Below are positions 35,271 to 43,726 of a stretch of 64,000 nucleotides of DNA, one piece after another; positions within the stretch are counted from its first letter, which is position 1; the number at the start of each line of letters is the position of its first letter. The notes under the pieces were generated by a model. The model was not told the origin of the DNA, searched no databases, and saw only the letters and a program-made list of their open reading frames with translations. Made by a program: the position numbers and the translations under genes. Origin of the DNA: Olsenella uli (GTDB lineage: Bacteria; Actinomycetota; Coriobacteriia; Coriobacteriales; Atopobiaceae); assembly GCF_016899935.1 (NCBI RefSeq), contig NZ_JACJJK010000003.1, forward strand, positions 1 to 64,000, read 5' to 3'.

Positions 35271-35887
35271 GCACGCGCGCGGCGGACCGGATGCGGGGGC
35301 GCCTCGCGGACGCGCTCTGGGAGCTTTTGGAGACGCGGCGGCTCACGGAGATCGTCGTGGGCGACGTCATCGAGGCGGCGGGCGTGAGCAGGGGGTCGTT
35401 CTACTACCACTTCTCCGACCTGGACCACCTGGTGGCGTGGGCGATCTCCCAGGAACTGCTGAACTCGGACCGCGAGGGGCACTCGTTCGCGGCGATCGCG
35501 GCGTGCGAGGAGCCGCCCGCCGAGACGCCGGTGGTGTCGCGGAGCCTCTGCCGCGTGTGCCTGCTTCTGGACCGGGGCGGCATGAGCGCGGTCTTTGACG
35601 TGGCGCTCGAGGCGATGCTGGCCCTCTGGACGGCGGCGCTCTGCCCGGACGGCGGCGCGCTGCCGGACGCGGTGGAGGCGCAGCTGGAGTATGCGGTGGG
35701 CGGCACGGTGGGCATGCTCGCGCGCTCGAGCGCCTCCACCGAGGCCAAGCGGCGCGCGTCGATCGCGTTCATGCACGAGCGGCACCTCTGGCTCGTGGCG
35801 CGCGTCGCCGAGGTGCTGGGCGAGACCCCGCGCGACGTGACGGCCCTTCTCGCCCGCGCCCGGGAGCGCGTCCTCACCGCCGTCTGA
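35267..35887 (+). CDS. TetR-family transcriptional regulator
   Basis: A 206-residue regulator. Residues 10-58 form the TetR helix-turn-helix (LTEIVVGDVIEAAGVSRGSFYYHFSDLDHL, with the usual GVSRGSFYYHF); the rest is a helical ligand domain with Cys residues at about 77, 91 and 94. The start overlaps the stop of the giant activase, so the two are translationally coupled and the regulator probably controls that transcript. The effector is unknown. Confidence 0.88.
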   Translation: MSTRAADRMRGRLADALWELLETRRLTEIVVGDVIEAAGVSRGSFYYHFSDLDHLVAWAISQELLNSDREGHSFAAIAACEEPPAETPVVSRSLCRVCLLLDRGGMSAVFDVALEAMLALWTAALCPDGGALPDAVEAQLEYAVGGTVGMLARSSASTEAKRRASIAFMHERHLWLVARVAEVLGETPRDVTALLARARERVLTAV

Positions 35888-35942
35888 CGAGCGGGCGACT
35901 CTTCTCGTTGCCCATACCTCGCCGCCACTCCTGCCCGCTTTC

Positions 35943-36012
35943 GCCGAGGCGGAGCATCCGCGGAAATGCGTCTAGAAATCGGGTCCCTTTTCCGTAGTTG
36001 CTCCGTCTCGGC
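35943..36012. repeat. Intergenic hairpin between TetR and the CmpB-type gene
   Basis: GCCGAGGCGGAGCA (35943-35956) pairs with TGCTCCGTCTCGGC (35999-36012) with one mismatch; inner GCGGAAA/TTTCCG arms also pair. The core CGTCTAGAAATCGGG resembles CGTCTAAGAATCGGG at 40228-40242, suggesting a shared family. Confidence 0.65.
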
Positions 36013-36075
36013 GCGTGAGTGCGGGATAGGACGAGAAGGGCGCCGCGCCGGGCAGAAGAACGTGTCGCCCGGGCC

Positions 36076-37287
36076 CTATGCGCGGGCGGCGTCCTCCGGC
36101 GTGATCGTCATGGACTGGAAGCGGTTGGCCATGTAGGCGTCATCATAGTGCTCCGCGTAGAACTCCTCCACCGGCGACGTCGGCGCCAGGCCGCACTCGC
36201 GCTGGTACCAGCATTCGAGGGACTGCAGCGTCATGACGGCGTTCACGAGCATGAGCGCGGCGCAGACGGCGGTCACGGAGTAGCGCGCCTGCCAGGGGAT
36301 GAGGTTGATCAGCTTGAGCAGCCACGGCAGGCAGAACTTGATCCAGACAAAGCCCAGCGCGCCCCACATGCACATGAAGAGCGTGGAGGTGCGCCCGCCC
36401 ATGAGCGCGGCCACCGGGTCCGGGAAGAGGCCAAAGATCGTGGAGCCCGAGTAGTCCCAGGCCACGGCGCCAAAGCCGACCTGCATGAACCAGGAGACCG
36501 CCGCCTCGAAGAGCCCGCCGATCACGGCGGACACCACAAAGATCACCACCGGGTTGGCGCGCCAGAAGCGGTTAAGCGCCACGGTCATGAGCACCGCGCC
36601 CACGCCGTAGATGGGCGAGAAGGGCCCGTAGAGCAGCCCCGCGCGGTCCTGGTAGACGCCCGGGTCCACCACGACCATGTGCCAGACGACCTCCAGCACG
36701 AGCCCCAGCACGCTGCAGACCACGAAGACCCAGAACAGGTTGAAGAAGTCCAGCTCGATGAAGCCGCGGTCGCCCTTGGCGCGCCCGAGCGTGCCGGCCT
36801 CGGCGGCCTCCTCGGTCTCCATGTCGCGCAGCTTGCGCTGGAGCTGGCGCTCGGAGATGAGCGTGGGGTCGATGGTGGCTGAGATCACGACGAGGATGAG
36901 CAGCCGCACCCCGTCGTAGACGAGGTTGTCGCCAAAGCCGTTGAGCATGATCTCCAGCACGAGGTTGGCGATGCCCACGCCGATGAGCGCGTAGGCGATC
37001 TGCGCCACGTGCCGGCGGCGGTTCTTGAGCACGAGCACGCCAAAGGCGACGTAGCCGGCCGCGCCGAGCGCCAGCGTCACGATCTGCACGAGGTAGAGCG
37101 TTGTCGTGAGCGTGACGTCATGGCGCTCGCGGAAGAGCTGGGCGCCGTACTGCGCGAGCGGGACCGCGATGAGCGCGATCAGCGCGAGGACCGCGGCGGC
37201 GGTCACGAGGCAGTAGACGCCGTAGACCTTGAGAAGGACCGAGATCTTGCGGCTCTCGGAGGGGACGGGGGCGGCTGCTGTGCTCAT
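36076..37287 (-). CDS. Putative ABC transporter permease of the CmpB family
   Basis: A 403-residue membrane protein with about eight to nine helices. The N-terminal half has hydrophobic segments near 18-40, 55-80 and 92-130; the C-terminal half (from about 190) has the ABC_trans_CmpB pattern NLFWVFVVCSVLGLVLEVVW, GPFSPIYGVGAVLM and AAVSWFMQ. Despite the name, no ATPase gene is adjacent and the function is unproven. ATG 37287 has GAGGAGC upstream; a longer frame to 37338 lacks a site. It is convergent with TetR and divergent from the zinc-ribbon genes. Confidence 0.75.
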   Translation of the reverse strand: MSTAAAPVPSESRKISVLLKVYGVYCLVTAAAVLALIALIAVPLAQYGAQLFRERHDVTLTTTLYLVQIVTLALGAAGYVAFGVLVLKNRRRHVAQIAYALIGVGIANLVLEIMLNGFGDNLVYDGVRLLILVVISATIDPTLISERQLQRKLRDMETEEAAEAGTLGRAKGDRGFIELDFFNLFWVFVVCSVLGLVLEVVWHMVVVDPGVYQDRAGLLYGPFSPIYGVGAVLMTVALNRFWRANPVVIFVVSAVIGGLFEAAVSWFMQVGFGAVAWDYSGSTIFGLFPDPVAALMGGRTSTLFMCMWGALGFVWIKFCLPWLLKLINLIPWQARYSVTAVCAALMLVNAVMTLQSLECWYQRECGLAPTSPVEEFYAEHYDDAYMANRFQSMTITPEDAARA

Positions 37288-37460
37288 GGGGCTCCTCGGT
37301 TCGGGGTCGGTAGCGGCATCGTACCCACTCGGCGGCACCTCTAACGCGTCTCAGCCTGCCGTTGGGGGCTGAGGCTTTCAGAGTGCTTTGAGGTTTGGCT
37401 ATTATGTCGCAGAAGGTTTGTGCGCCCCGTGCGCGGGGCGCCGACGAGGGGAGGCTCGTT

Positions 37461-38192
37461 ATGTTCTGTCCCAACTGTGGTAACCAGCTGCCGGACGGCA
37501 GCAAATTCTGCGGGAAGTGCGGCGCCCAGCTCGGCTCCGCCCCGGCGCCCCAGACGCCGCCGCAGACCCCGCCCAGCTACGGCGGCGCGCCGGTCACCCC
37601 CGGCGTGCCCCCCCAGAAGTCCAAGGGCAAGACCGGCCTCATCGTCGCGCTCGTCGCGGCGGTGGCAGTCGTCGCGCTCGCCATCTGGGGCATCGTGAGC
37701 TGCGTCGGTGGCGGCGGGCACGGTTCCGCGCAGGCGGTCGCCGACGGCGTCAACTCCGCCGTGAACACCGTCATCGACGGAGACTTCTCCGCCGATGCCA
37801 TCCAGAAGGGCATGAACGGCCTCATCGACCTCATGCCGCAGGAGGCCGTTGAGAACTCGCTCGCCCAGCAGGGCATGACGCGCGAGGACCTTGACGACGA
37901 GATGTCGACGATGCTCGGAAGCGCCGATCAGCTGAGCGCCGTCGCGAGCCTGGCCGACATCAAGTTCTCCACCTCGGTCGGCGCGCCGCTCGATTCCGAC
38001 GAGCTCGCGAGCGTCAACGAGGACCTGGCCGAGGCCGGCATGAGCGCCAACGTGACCGAGGGCAACCACATCTCCTTCTCGATCGAGGCCTCCGCGCTCG
38101 GGCAGACGCAGTCCCAGGACATGGACGAGTCCGGCCTGTACGCCATCAACATCGACGGCTCCTGGTACCTGTGGGGCGGCAGCCTCTTCTAG
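37461..38192 (+). CDS. Zinc-ribbon membrane protein, tandem copy 1
   Basis: A 243-residue protein: an N-terminal zinc ribbon (MFCPNCGNQLPDGSKFCGKC, two CxxC pairs), a Pro-rich linker to 52, one membrane helix (58-80) and an extracytoplasmic domain of about 160 residues ending YAINIDGSWYLWGG. The next gene is a close paralog including its leader, so both come from a tandem duplication. Start ATG 37461 follows GAGGGGAGG. A likely -10 is TATTAT at 37399-37404. The function of the exported domain is unknown; the architecture suggests sensing or envelope stress. Confidence 0.75.
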   Translation: MFCPNCGNQLPDGSKFCGKCGAQLGSAPAPQTPPQTPPSYGGAPVTPGVPPQKSKGKTGLIVALVAAVAVVALAIWGIVSCVGGGGHGSAQAVADGVNSAVNTVIDGDFSADAIQKGMNGLIDLMPQEAVENSLAQQGMTREDLDDEMSTMLGSADQLSAVASLADIKFSTSVGAPLDSDELASVNEDLAEAGMSANVTEGNHISFSIEASALGQTQSQDMDESGLYAINIDGSWYLWGGSLF

Positions 38193-38310
38193 TACCGCTG
38201 ACGCCAGAGCTCCGCGCGTCACCCGATCAGACGGCCGTCCCGGTGATTCCGGGGCGGCCGTTCTTCTCGCCGGCCCTTCTCGCCGAAACAGAGAAACGGC
38301 ACACATGGCC

Positions 38311-38380
38311 ACCGAGACAGAGCTGCGGCACAAAATCGGACCTCCGGGAGGCCTGCTTTGTGCCGCAGCTCTGTCTCGGT
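38311..38380. repeat. 24 bp perfect-stem hairpin between the tandem zinc-ribbon genes
   Basis: Arms 38311-38334 and 38357-38380 are perfectly complementary over 24 bp (starting ACCGAGACAGAGCTGCGGCA) around a 22 nt loop. It lies 119 bp after copy 1 and ends 92 bp before copy 2. A GTTCTTCTCG word stands just upstream at 38260. Confidence 0.85.
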
Positions 38381-38472
38381 GACAGGCGTTATTGGCGTTT
38401 CGAGATTGGCTATGATGTCGCAGAAGACTTGTGCGCCCCGTGACGTGGGACGCCGGCGAGGGGAGGCCCGTT

Positions 38473-39288
38473 ATGTTCTGTTCCAACTGTGGCACCCAGC
38501 TGCCGGACGGCAGCAGGTTCTGCTGGAAGTGCGGCGCCCAGCTCGGCTCCGCCCCGGTGCAGCCGCAGGTGCCCCAGACGCCGCCGCAGACCCCGCCCAG
38601 CTACGGCGCCGCGCCGGTCACCCCCGCCGTGCCCCCGCAGAAGCCCAAGAGCAAGACCGGTCTCATCGTTGCGATCGTTGCGGTGGCGGTAGTTGTTGTC
38701 GTTGGGCTCGCTGTCTGGGGCATCGTGAGCCTAGTTGGCACTCAAAACTCCAGCCAGACGGTCGCAGAGGGCTCGCTCGGTTCTGCGCAGATGGTCCCCG
38801 ACGGCCCGCACAGCTCCGCGCAGAAGGTCGCCGACGGCGTCGACTCCGCCATGGACACCATCATCGACGGGGACTTCTCCGCCGATGCCACGCAGAGGGG
38901 AATGGATGACCTCGTCGACCTCATGCCGCAGGAGGCCGTCGACCATGAGCTCGCCGAGCAGGGCATGACGCGCGATGACCTCAGAGACGAGATGTCGTCG
39001 GCGCTTGGAGACCCCGACGAGCTGAGCTCCGTCGCGAGCCTGGCCGACATCGAGTTCTCCGCCACCGTCGGCGCGCCGCTCGACGCCGACGAGCTCGCGG
39101 ACGTCAACGAGGAGCTGGCCGAGGCCGGCATGAGCGCCAACGTGACCGACGGCAACCACATCTCCTACTCGATGGAGATCAGCGCCCTCGGGCAGTCGGA
39201 CTCTCAGGACATGGAGGAGTCCGGCCTGTACGCCATCAACATCGACGGCTCCTGGTACCTGTGGGGGGAGGGCGGCCTCGGCCTCTAG
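38473..39288 (+). CDS. Zinc-ribbon membrane protein, tandem copy 2
   Basis: A 271-residue paralog of the preceding gene with the same zinc ribbon (MFCSNCGTQLPDGSRFCWKC), Pro-rich linker, membrane helix (70-92) and exported domain ending INIDGSWYLWGEGG. The extra 28 residues are mostly an insertion after the helix containing a repeated SSQTVAEG/SSAQKVADG unit. The 75 bp leader is also duplicated (GGCTATGATGTCGCAGA versus GGCTATTATGTCGCAGA), so each copy carries its own promoter and ribosome site GAGGGGAGG. Confidence 0.75.
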   Translation: MFCSNCGTQLPDGSRFCWKCGAQLGSAPVQPQVPQTPPQTPPSYGAAPVTPAVPPQKPKSKTGLIVAIVAVAVVVVVGLAVWGIVSLVGTQNSSQTVAEGSLGSAQMVPDGPHSSAQKVADGVDSAMDTIIDGDFSADATQRGMDDLVDLMPQEAVDHELAEQGMTRDDLRDEMSSALGDPDELSSVASLADIEFSATVGAPLDADELADVNEELAEAGMSANVTDGNHISYSMEISALGQSDSQDMEESGLYAINIDGSWYLWGEGGLGL

Positions 39289-39329
39289 TCCCGTCACGCT
39301 CGCTGAGCGCGACGTTCTTCTCGTCCGCC

Positions 39330-39959
39330 CTACCCGAGCAGCGTGTCGATGAGCCAGCTGCCAGCGTAGCCGAGGAGCCATCCCACGGCGCACCCGATGA
39401 GCACCCAGCCCACGTTGCGGACCCCCTTCATCCAGAGGGGCATGATCCGCTCGCGCCGGCCGCGCTCGGTGTCGCGGTCCACGGGCTCGCCGTTCCAGAA
39501 GGAGAGGACCTCCCGGTAGGTGACGAGGTCGTGCTCCTTCTTGATGCGCCCGGCCCACGCGGCGGCAAACAGGGCGATCCCCCACAGCACGAGCGCCAGC
39601 GTCAGGGTGGGCAGCGTCTGCAGCAGCGAGAGGTCCCAGGCGGTCATCTGGACCACCCACCAGACCATGACGAGCACCATCAGCGCGATGAACCCGATCA
39701 TCGCGCAGCTCAACCTCTTGAGCAGCCGCATGTCCCTCTCGACGGTTTCCTTCATGACGTCCACGTCTCCTCTCACGAGCTCGTCGATGGTCGTGCCAAA
39801 GACGTTGGCGAGGAGCAGCAGGCTCTGGACGTCCGGGTACGTCTTGTCGTTCTCCCAGGAACTGATCGTCTGGCGGCTCACGTAGATGCGGCCCGCCAGC
39901 TCGTCCTGCGAGATGCCGAGCTGTGCGCGGTGCTCCCTGATGCGGCTTCCCAGCTCCAT
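39330..39959 (-). CDS. XRE-family regulator with C-terminal membrane domain
   Basis: A 209-residue protein: a helix-turn-helix at 7-62 (LGISQDELAGRIYVSRQTISSWENDKTYP) followed by membrane segments near 85-107, 115-137 and 185-205. XRE proteins of this design bind DNA from the membrane and often control their own expression. The start follows GGAGGGAGG. The 352 bp upstream hold an imperfect hairpin (40151-40241) and the promoter of the ArsR-like gene, but no other gene. Confidence 0.83.
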   Translation of the reverse strand: MELGSRIREHRAQLGISQDELAGRIYVSRQTISSWENDKTYPDVQSLLLLANVFGTTIDELVRGDVDVMKETVERDMRLLKRLSCAMIGFIALMVLVMVWWVVQMTAWDLSLLQTLPTLTLALVLWGIALFAAAWAGRIKKEHDLVTYREVLSFWNGEPVDRDTERGRRERIMPLWMKGVRNVGWVLIGCAVGWLLGYAGSWLIDTLLG

Positions 39960-40150
39960 GCCTGCCTCCCTCCGGCTACGGCGCGACCCTGTCGAGAAGA
40001 ACGTGACGCTTCCGGCGAAATCCTACCATCAAAGGTGGGGGACATCGCGGCGCGGGCGGCAGTCCAGGGCTGTCAAATGTGCTTGACAGTGGTGTTGAGC
40101 TGGGGTTTTTGGTTCGGCTCACTCGGGGCGGCGCGTTGACGGGCGGGCAA

Positions 40151-40241
40151 CCTCCCGATTTTTCGGACGCCGAAACTGGGCCATCTACCTGGTATTTCTC
40201 GTGTTTACGCAGGTAGATAGACGTCTAAGAATCGGGGAGTT
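40151..40241. repeat. Imperfect nested hairpin in the XRE/ArsR intergenic region
   Basis: Inner arms ATCTACCTG (40183-40191) and CAGGTAGAT (40210-40218) are perfect; outer CTCCC-GATT and AATC-GGGGAG arms are imperfect. TACCTGCG-like sequence links it to the three-copy hairpin element at 42194. Confidence 0.6.
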
Positions 40242-40254
40242 TGTTCGGCACCTG

Positions 40255-40283
40255 TTGACATTACAAAGCGTGTAACGTACCAT
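40255..40283 (+). promoter_or_regulatory. Promoter and operator of the ArsR-like gene
   Basis: TTGACA (40255-40260) and TACCAT (40278-40283) are 17 bp apart. Between them TTACA-AAGCG-TGTAA is a perfect inverted repeat (40261-40275), well placed for repression by the encoded winged-helix protein. Confidence 0.6.
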
Positions 40284-40311
40284 GACATGCAACGTCAACG
40301 GAGGAGGCACC

Positions 40312-40881
40312 ATGCCCAAGCGGACCCTGGACATCACCACGCGCAAGCAGCTGGACATCTACATGAACCCGCAGCGCCAGCGCCTGCTGCACGAGATGCA
40401 GGTCCTCGCGCGGCCGGCCACGTGCAAGCAGCTGGCGGACGTCATGGGGATCTCCGCCTCGTCGGTCACGCACCACATGAAGAAGCTGGAGACCCTGGGC
40501 CTGGTGGAGGTGGACCACACGGAGGTCGTGCGCGGCATCACCGCGCGCTACTGGCGGGCGGTGCCCACGGATGTGGCCCTGCGCGCCTCCGAGCAGGGCG
40601 ACCTCCAGGAGGAGAAGATGCTCCTGGTGGACTACCTCAGCCAGCAGGTCATGGCGGGGCTGCACGCCTACACCGCTTCCGGCGCGGTGGAGCGCGAGAA
40701 GAAGCTGGGCCTCGCCCACGGCGACCTGCGCAGCGGCGTGATGTACCTCACGGAGGACGAGGCACGGGAGTTCCAGCGCCTGGTGAGCGAGTTTGTCGAG
40801 AAGCACGACGAGCCGCGCGCGGACACGGTGCCGTGGGAGGTCAGCGTGGCCTGCTACCCGCACAGGGACCTCACGGCGTAG
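40312..40881 (+). CDS. ArsR-like winged-helix regulator
   Basis: A 189-residue protein. Residues 18-85 form a winged helix (QLDIYMNPQRQRLLHEMQVL, PATCKQLADVMGISASSVTHHMKKLETLGLV), followed by a helical C-terminal part with a second putative regulatory region. It stands 73 bp ahead of an MFS transporter gene on the same strand and likely controls it. ATG 40312 follows GGAGGAGG; ATG 40282 in the same frame overlaps the promoter and is less likely. The ligand is unknown. Confidence 0.83.
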   Translation: MPKRTLDITTRKQLDIYMNPQRQRLLHEMQVLARPATCKQLADVMGISASSVTHHMKKLETLGLVEVDHTEVVRGITARYWRAVPTDVALRASEQGDLQEEKMLLVDYLSQQVMAGLHAYTASGAVEREKKLGLAHGDLRSGVMYLTEDEAREFQRLVSEFVEKHDEPRADTVPWEVSVACYPHRDLTA

Positions 40882-40954
40882 GCGCCCGCGGCTCTGCCGC
40901 CTCTGGTCACAACCCAATCTGCATGTTGTCCGCCTGACAGGGGGAGGGTCCGTC

Positions 40955-42175
40955 ATGGAGAAGAACCGTGTTCTGCCCGTCTCGCACGCGCTCGTGTTCC
41001 TGCTGGTCAACCTGGGGGTCGGCCTGGCCAACCCGGTGCTCTCGCTGCTGCTTCTGGCTCGCGGGGCCACGCTGGAGACGCTGCCGCTCGCGATCGGCGT
41101 GACGCTTGTCATCACGGTGGCCTGCGAGGTGCCGAGCGGCATCGCGGCGGACGTCCTGGGGCGGCGCCGGGTCTTCGTGTGTTCCATGGCGCTGCAGGTG
41201 GCGACGTACGCGGTGCTGCTGGCGGGCCCGAGCCCCGTTGCGGTGGCGGTCTCCGGCGTCCTGCGGGGGCTCGCCCTCGCGGCGCGTACGGGGACGCTCG
41301 AGGCGATCGAGCTGGACCGTGTGGTGGCGGAGCACCCGGATGCGGCAGAGCGCCTGGCCGCGCTCGACGCGCTCAACGGACGGTTCGCGCTGCTGGAGTC
41401 CGCGGGCGTGGGGGCGGGCGCACTCGCCGGCGGGGCGCTGGCGGCGTTCGACCCCAGCTACACGCTGCTCATTCTGTGCGTGATGGGCGTGGGTGCGGCG
41501 GCGCTGGTCGGCGGCCTGGCGCTCTTCCCGGCAGACGCTCGCGGGGAGGGCTCGGCGCGCGGGCGGCTGCGGGGCGTGCTCGCGGAGATGCGCTCGGCGA
41601 TTGCGCGGCCGGGCGACGTGCGGACGGTGCTCGTGGCGTCCGCCTCGGCGGGCGTGGTCATGCTGATGGTGGAGACGTACTGGCAGCTGGCCTTCGAGGG
41701 CTTCGTGGGGCCGGAGGGCGCGTGGCTGCTCGGCTTTGTGAACTGCGCGGGCATGGTTGCGGCGGCGGTCGGCAGCGCGGCGGCCATGCGGTGGGGGAGC
41801 GAGGCGTCCGCGCGGCTCGGCGCGGGCGGGCGGCGCGCGCTGTACCTGGCGCTGCAGGGGGCGGCGATCGTCTGCCTGGCGCTCTTCTCGGCGGCGGGGA
41901 GCGCGGTCGCGTTCGTGGTCGTCTACGCGGCGCTCTATGTTGCGCTGGGGGCGCGCAGCGTGGTCGAGCAGACCGTGCTCCACAACGCGGTGCCCTCCGA
42001 GGAGCGCTCCGGGATGGCCTCCGTGCAGTCGATCGCGCTGCGCGCTGGCGGCATGGCGGCGACGGCGGTGAGCGGCCCGGTCGTGGGTGCGTTCGCGCTG
42101 GCCGGTGCGTGGCCGGTCCTCGCCGCGCTCGCCGCCGGCATCGCCGCGCTCGGCTTTCGCCGCCGTCGTGCGTGA
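40955..42175 (+). CDS. MFS transporter
   Basis: A 406-residue major facilitator protein with about twelve helices. The loop 2-3 motif is seen as GIAADVLGRRRVFV near 64-77 (consensus GxLaDrxGrrr), confirming the family. It resembles small drug or metabolite exporters; substrate cannot be assigned. The start follows GGGGGAGGG and the N-terminus MEKNRVLPV is encoded over a GAGAAGAAC word. It is probably regulated by the winged-helix gene upstream. The first copy of the long hairpin element begins 19 bp after the stop. Confidence 0.85.
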   Translation: MEKNRVLPVSHALVFLLVNLGVGLANPVLSLLLLARGATLETLPLAIGVTLVITVACEVPSGIAADVLGRRRVFVCSMALQVATYAVLLAGPSPVAVAVSGVLRGLALAARTGTLEAIELDRVVAEHPDAAERLAALDALNGRFALLESAGVGAGALAGGALAAFDPSYTLLILCVMGVGAAALVGGLALFPADARGEGSARGRLRGVLAEMRSAIARPGDVRTVLVASASAGVVMLMVETYWQLAFEGFVGPEGAWLLGFVNCAGMVAAAVGSAAAMRWGSEASARLGAGGRRALYLALQGAAIVCLALFSAAGSAVAFVVVYAALYVALGARSVVEQTVLHNAVPSEERSGMASVQSIALRAGGMAATAVSGPVVGAFALAGAWPVLAALAAGIAALGFRRRRA

Positions 42176-42193
42176 GCCCCGCTAGCCCCCTCC

Positions 42194-42298
42194 GGGTGTG
42201 TACGAAGTTGCAACGTTGATGTTCTTCTCGCCAACTCGTCTACCTGCGGAAACGTAATCGCAAGGTACCGTATTAGTTTTGCAACTTCGTACACACCC
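42194..42298. repeat. Three-copy hairpin element, copy 1
   Basis: About 105 bp: terminal inverted repeats GGGTGTGTACGAAGTTGCAA and its complement at 42279-42298, with an internal GTTGATGTTCTTCTCG and TCTACCTGCGGAAACG. Copies 2 and 3 are at 49151 and 53261; copy 3 is in the opposite orientation. No coding capacity; MITE-like. Confidence 0.88.
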
Positions 42299-42349
42299 GA
42301 GAAGGGAAGGGCAAGGCCAAGGTGCAACAAAGCACGGCGAGAAGAACCG

Positions 42350-43528
42350 CTACTGGAAGAGCGGGACCCTTCCCAGAAGGAAGTCCTCCACGGGGAACTC
42401 GTCCGAGCCGATAACAAGGGCATAGGTCCCCGGGAACCTCTGGACGAACTCGCCAAGCCCCTTGAGGCTCTTGACGCGGCCGCTCTTGACCTCGATTGCC
42501 GTCCTCTTCCTGCCTTGCGTCACCACGAAGTCCACCTCTGCCGAGCCGTCCCTCCACCAGTTGACCGAGAAGTGCCCCATCTTCGATCGTGCGAGGAGGT
42601 AGGTGCCAACCGCCGTCTCCACAAGGTGACCGCGGCGATCGCTGTCCTCGAGCAGCCTTGCTCTGCTCTCACCGGAGGCGACCACCATGAGCGAGGTGTC
42701 GTGTACGAGCAGCCTCGGCGAGCTGCCGCGCTCCTTGATGATCTTCTCGTCGTACTTCCTGAGGCCGCTCATGAGCCCCGCATGCGAGAGCAGCTCCAGG
42801 TAGTGGGCGATGGTGTCCGTATTGCCTCGGTCGTCGAGCTGGCCAAGGAGCTTGCGGTAGGAAATCTCCTGGGCAGAATAAGCGGCGCCCACCTCAAACA
42901 GCGCGCGGAGCAGCGCCGGCTTGCGAACCGTCTCCATCTCGAGGATGTCCTGCGTCAGCGTGGGCTCGATGATGGCATCGCGCACATACGCGCCCCATCG
43001 GGGCTCGTCGTCGCGGAGCTGAACCGCGCCGGGGTATCCACCAAAGTAGAGATACTCATCCAGCGTGCACCCAAAGGCCTCTCGACACTCGCCGTAGGTC
43101 CACTGGGTCGAGGGAATGAGCTCGTAGCGCCCCTTGAGGGACTCGGACATGCCTCGCTGCAGGGTGAGTGTGGAGGATCCCGTAAGGACGACCTTGACGC
43201 CGCGTCCGGACCTCGTGTCCTCGTCCCAGAGGTACTTCACCGTCGAAGCCCAGTCGGGGACCTTCTGCACCTCATCGAGGGAGAGAATGACATCATTCCC
43301 GTCCACGGCGGCCTCGCGTGCGGACTCCCAGACCTCCTCCAGCTTGCGAGCGCGCCGATCCCGCGGGCGGTCGAAGGCAAACTCGACGCGGGGAGTCTCC
43401 ACATGAGAGAGCGCCTGGCTCACAGCGGTGCTCTTGCCCGTCTGTCGCGAGCCGACCACGATCTGAATGAAGCGCCGTGGCTCGCTGAGGCGCTCCGCCA
43501 GCAGGCCCACACAAGCTCGTTCGTACAT
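42350..43528 (-). CDS. DUF4143-type AAA ATPase
   Basis: A 392-residue ATPase of the AAA_14/DUF4143 family: Walker A VVGSRQTGKSTAV near 24-36, Walker B VILSLDEVQKVPDW near 80-93, VVLTGSSTL near 113, and a C-terminal DUF4143 domain with GHLVETAVGTYLL and EVDFVVTQGRKRTAIEVKSG, a PD-(D/E)XK-like core. Such proteins are common in mobile or accessory regions; their role is unproven. The base composition here is less GC-rich than in the neighbours. The start follows AAGGGGG, downstream of a 24 bp perfect palindrome. Confidence 0.88.
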   Translation of the reverse strand: MYERACVGLLAERLSEPRRFIQIVVGSRQTGKSTAVSQALSHVETPRVEFAFDRPRDRRARKLEEVWESAREAAVDGNDVILSLDEVQKVPDWASTVKYLWDEDTRSGRGVKVVLTGSSTLTLQRGMSESLKGRYELIPSTQWTYGECREAFGCTLDEYLYFGGYPGAVQLRDDEPRWGAYVRDAIIEPTLTQDILEMETVRKPALLRALFEVGAAYSAQEISYRKLLGQLDDRGNTDTIAHYLELLSHAGLMSGLRKYDEKIIKERGSSPRLLVHDTSLMVVASGESRARLLEDSDRRGHLVETAVGTYLLARSKMGHFSVNWWRDGSAEVDFVVTQGRKRTAIEVKSGRVKSLKGLGEFVQRFPGTYALVIGSDEFPVEDFLLGRVPLFQ

Positions 43529-43574
43529 AAGGCCCCCTTATCCGGTCACGCTTCGTAACTCATGACGCGGTAAA

Positions 43575-43648
43575 TATCCTAGCATTTTCTCATATAGCTC
43601 GTTTTGCTAGGATATCCTAGCAAAAGTAAATGGTTTGCAATTTGCTAG
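43575..43648. promoter_or_regulatory. Operator-like palindrome cluster upstream of the ATPase gene
   Basis: A perfect 24 bp palindrome at 43602-43625 (half TTTTGCTAGGAT) is flanked by further half-sites TATCCTAGCA at 43575-43584 and TTTGCTAG at 43641-43648. The region is AT-rich and probably holds the ATPase promoter. It lies in the 198 bp gap between two minus-strand genes. Confidence 0.7.
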
Positions 43649-43726
43649 CTTAAGGCGAACAAGGGCCGATAACCGGATAGGAAGGGAACACGTCCTATTA
43701 GGACCAGAACGCGACCCTCAGGCAGA

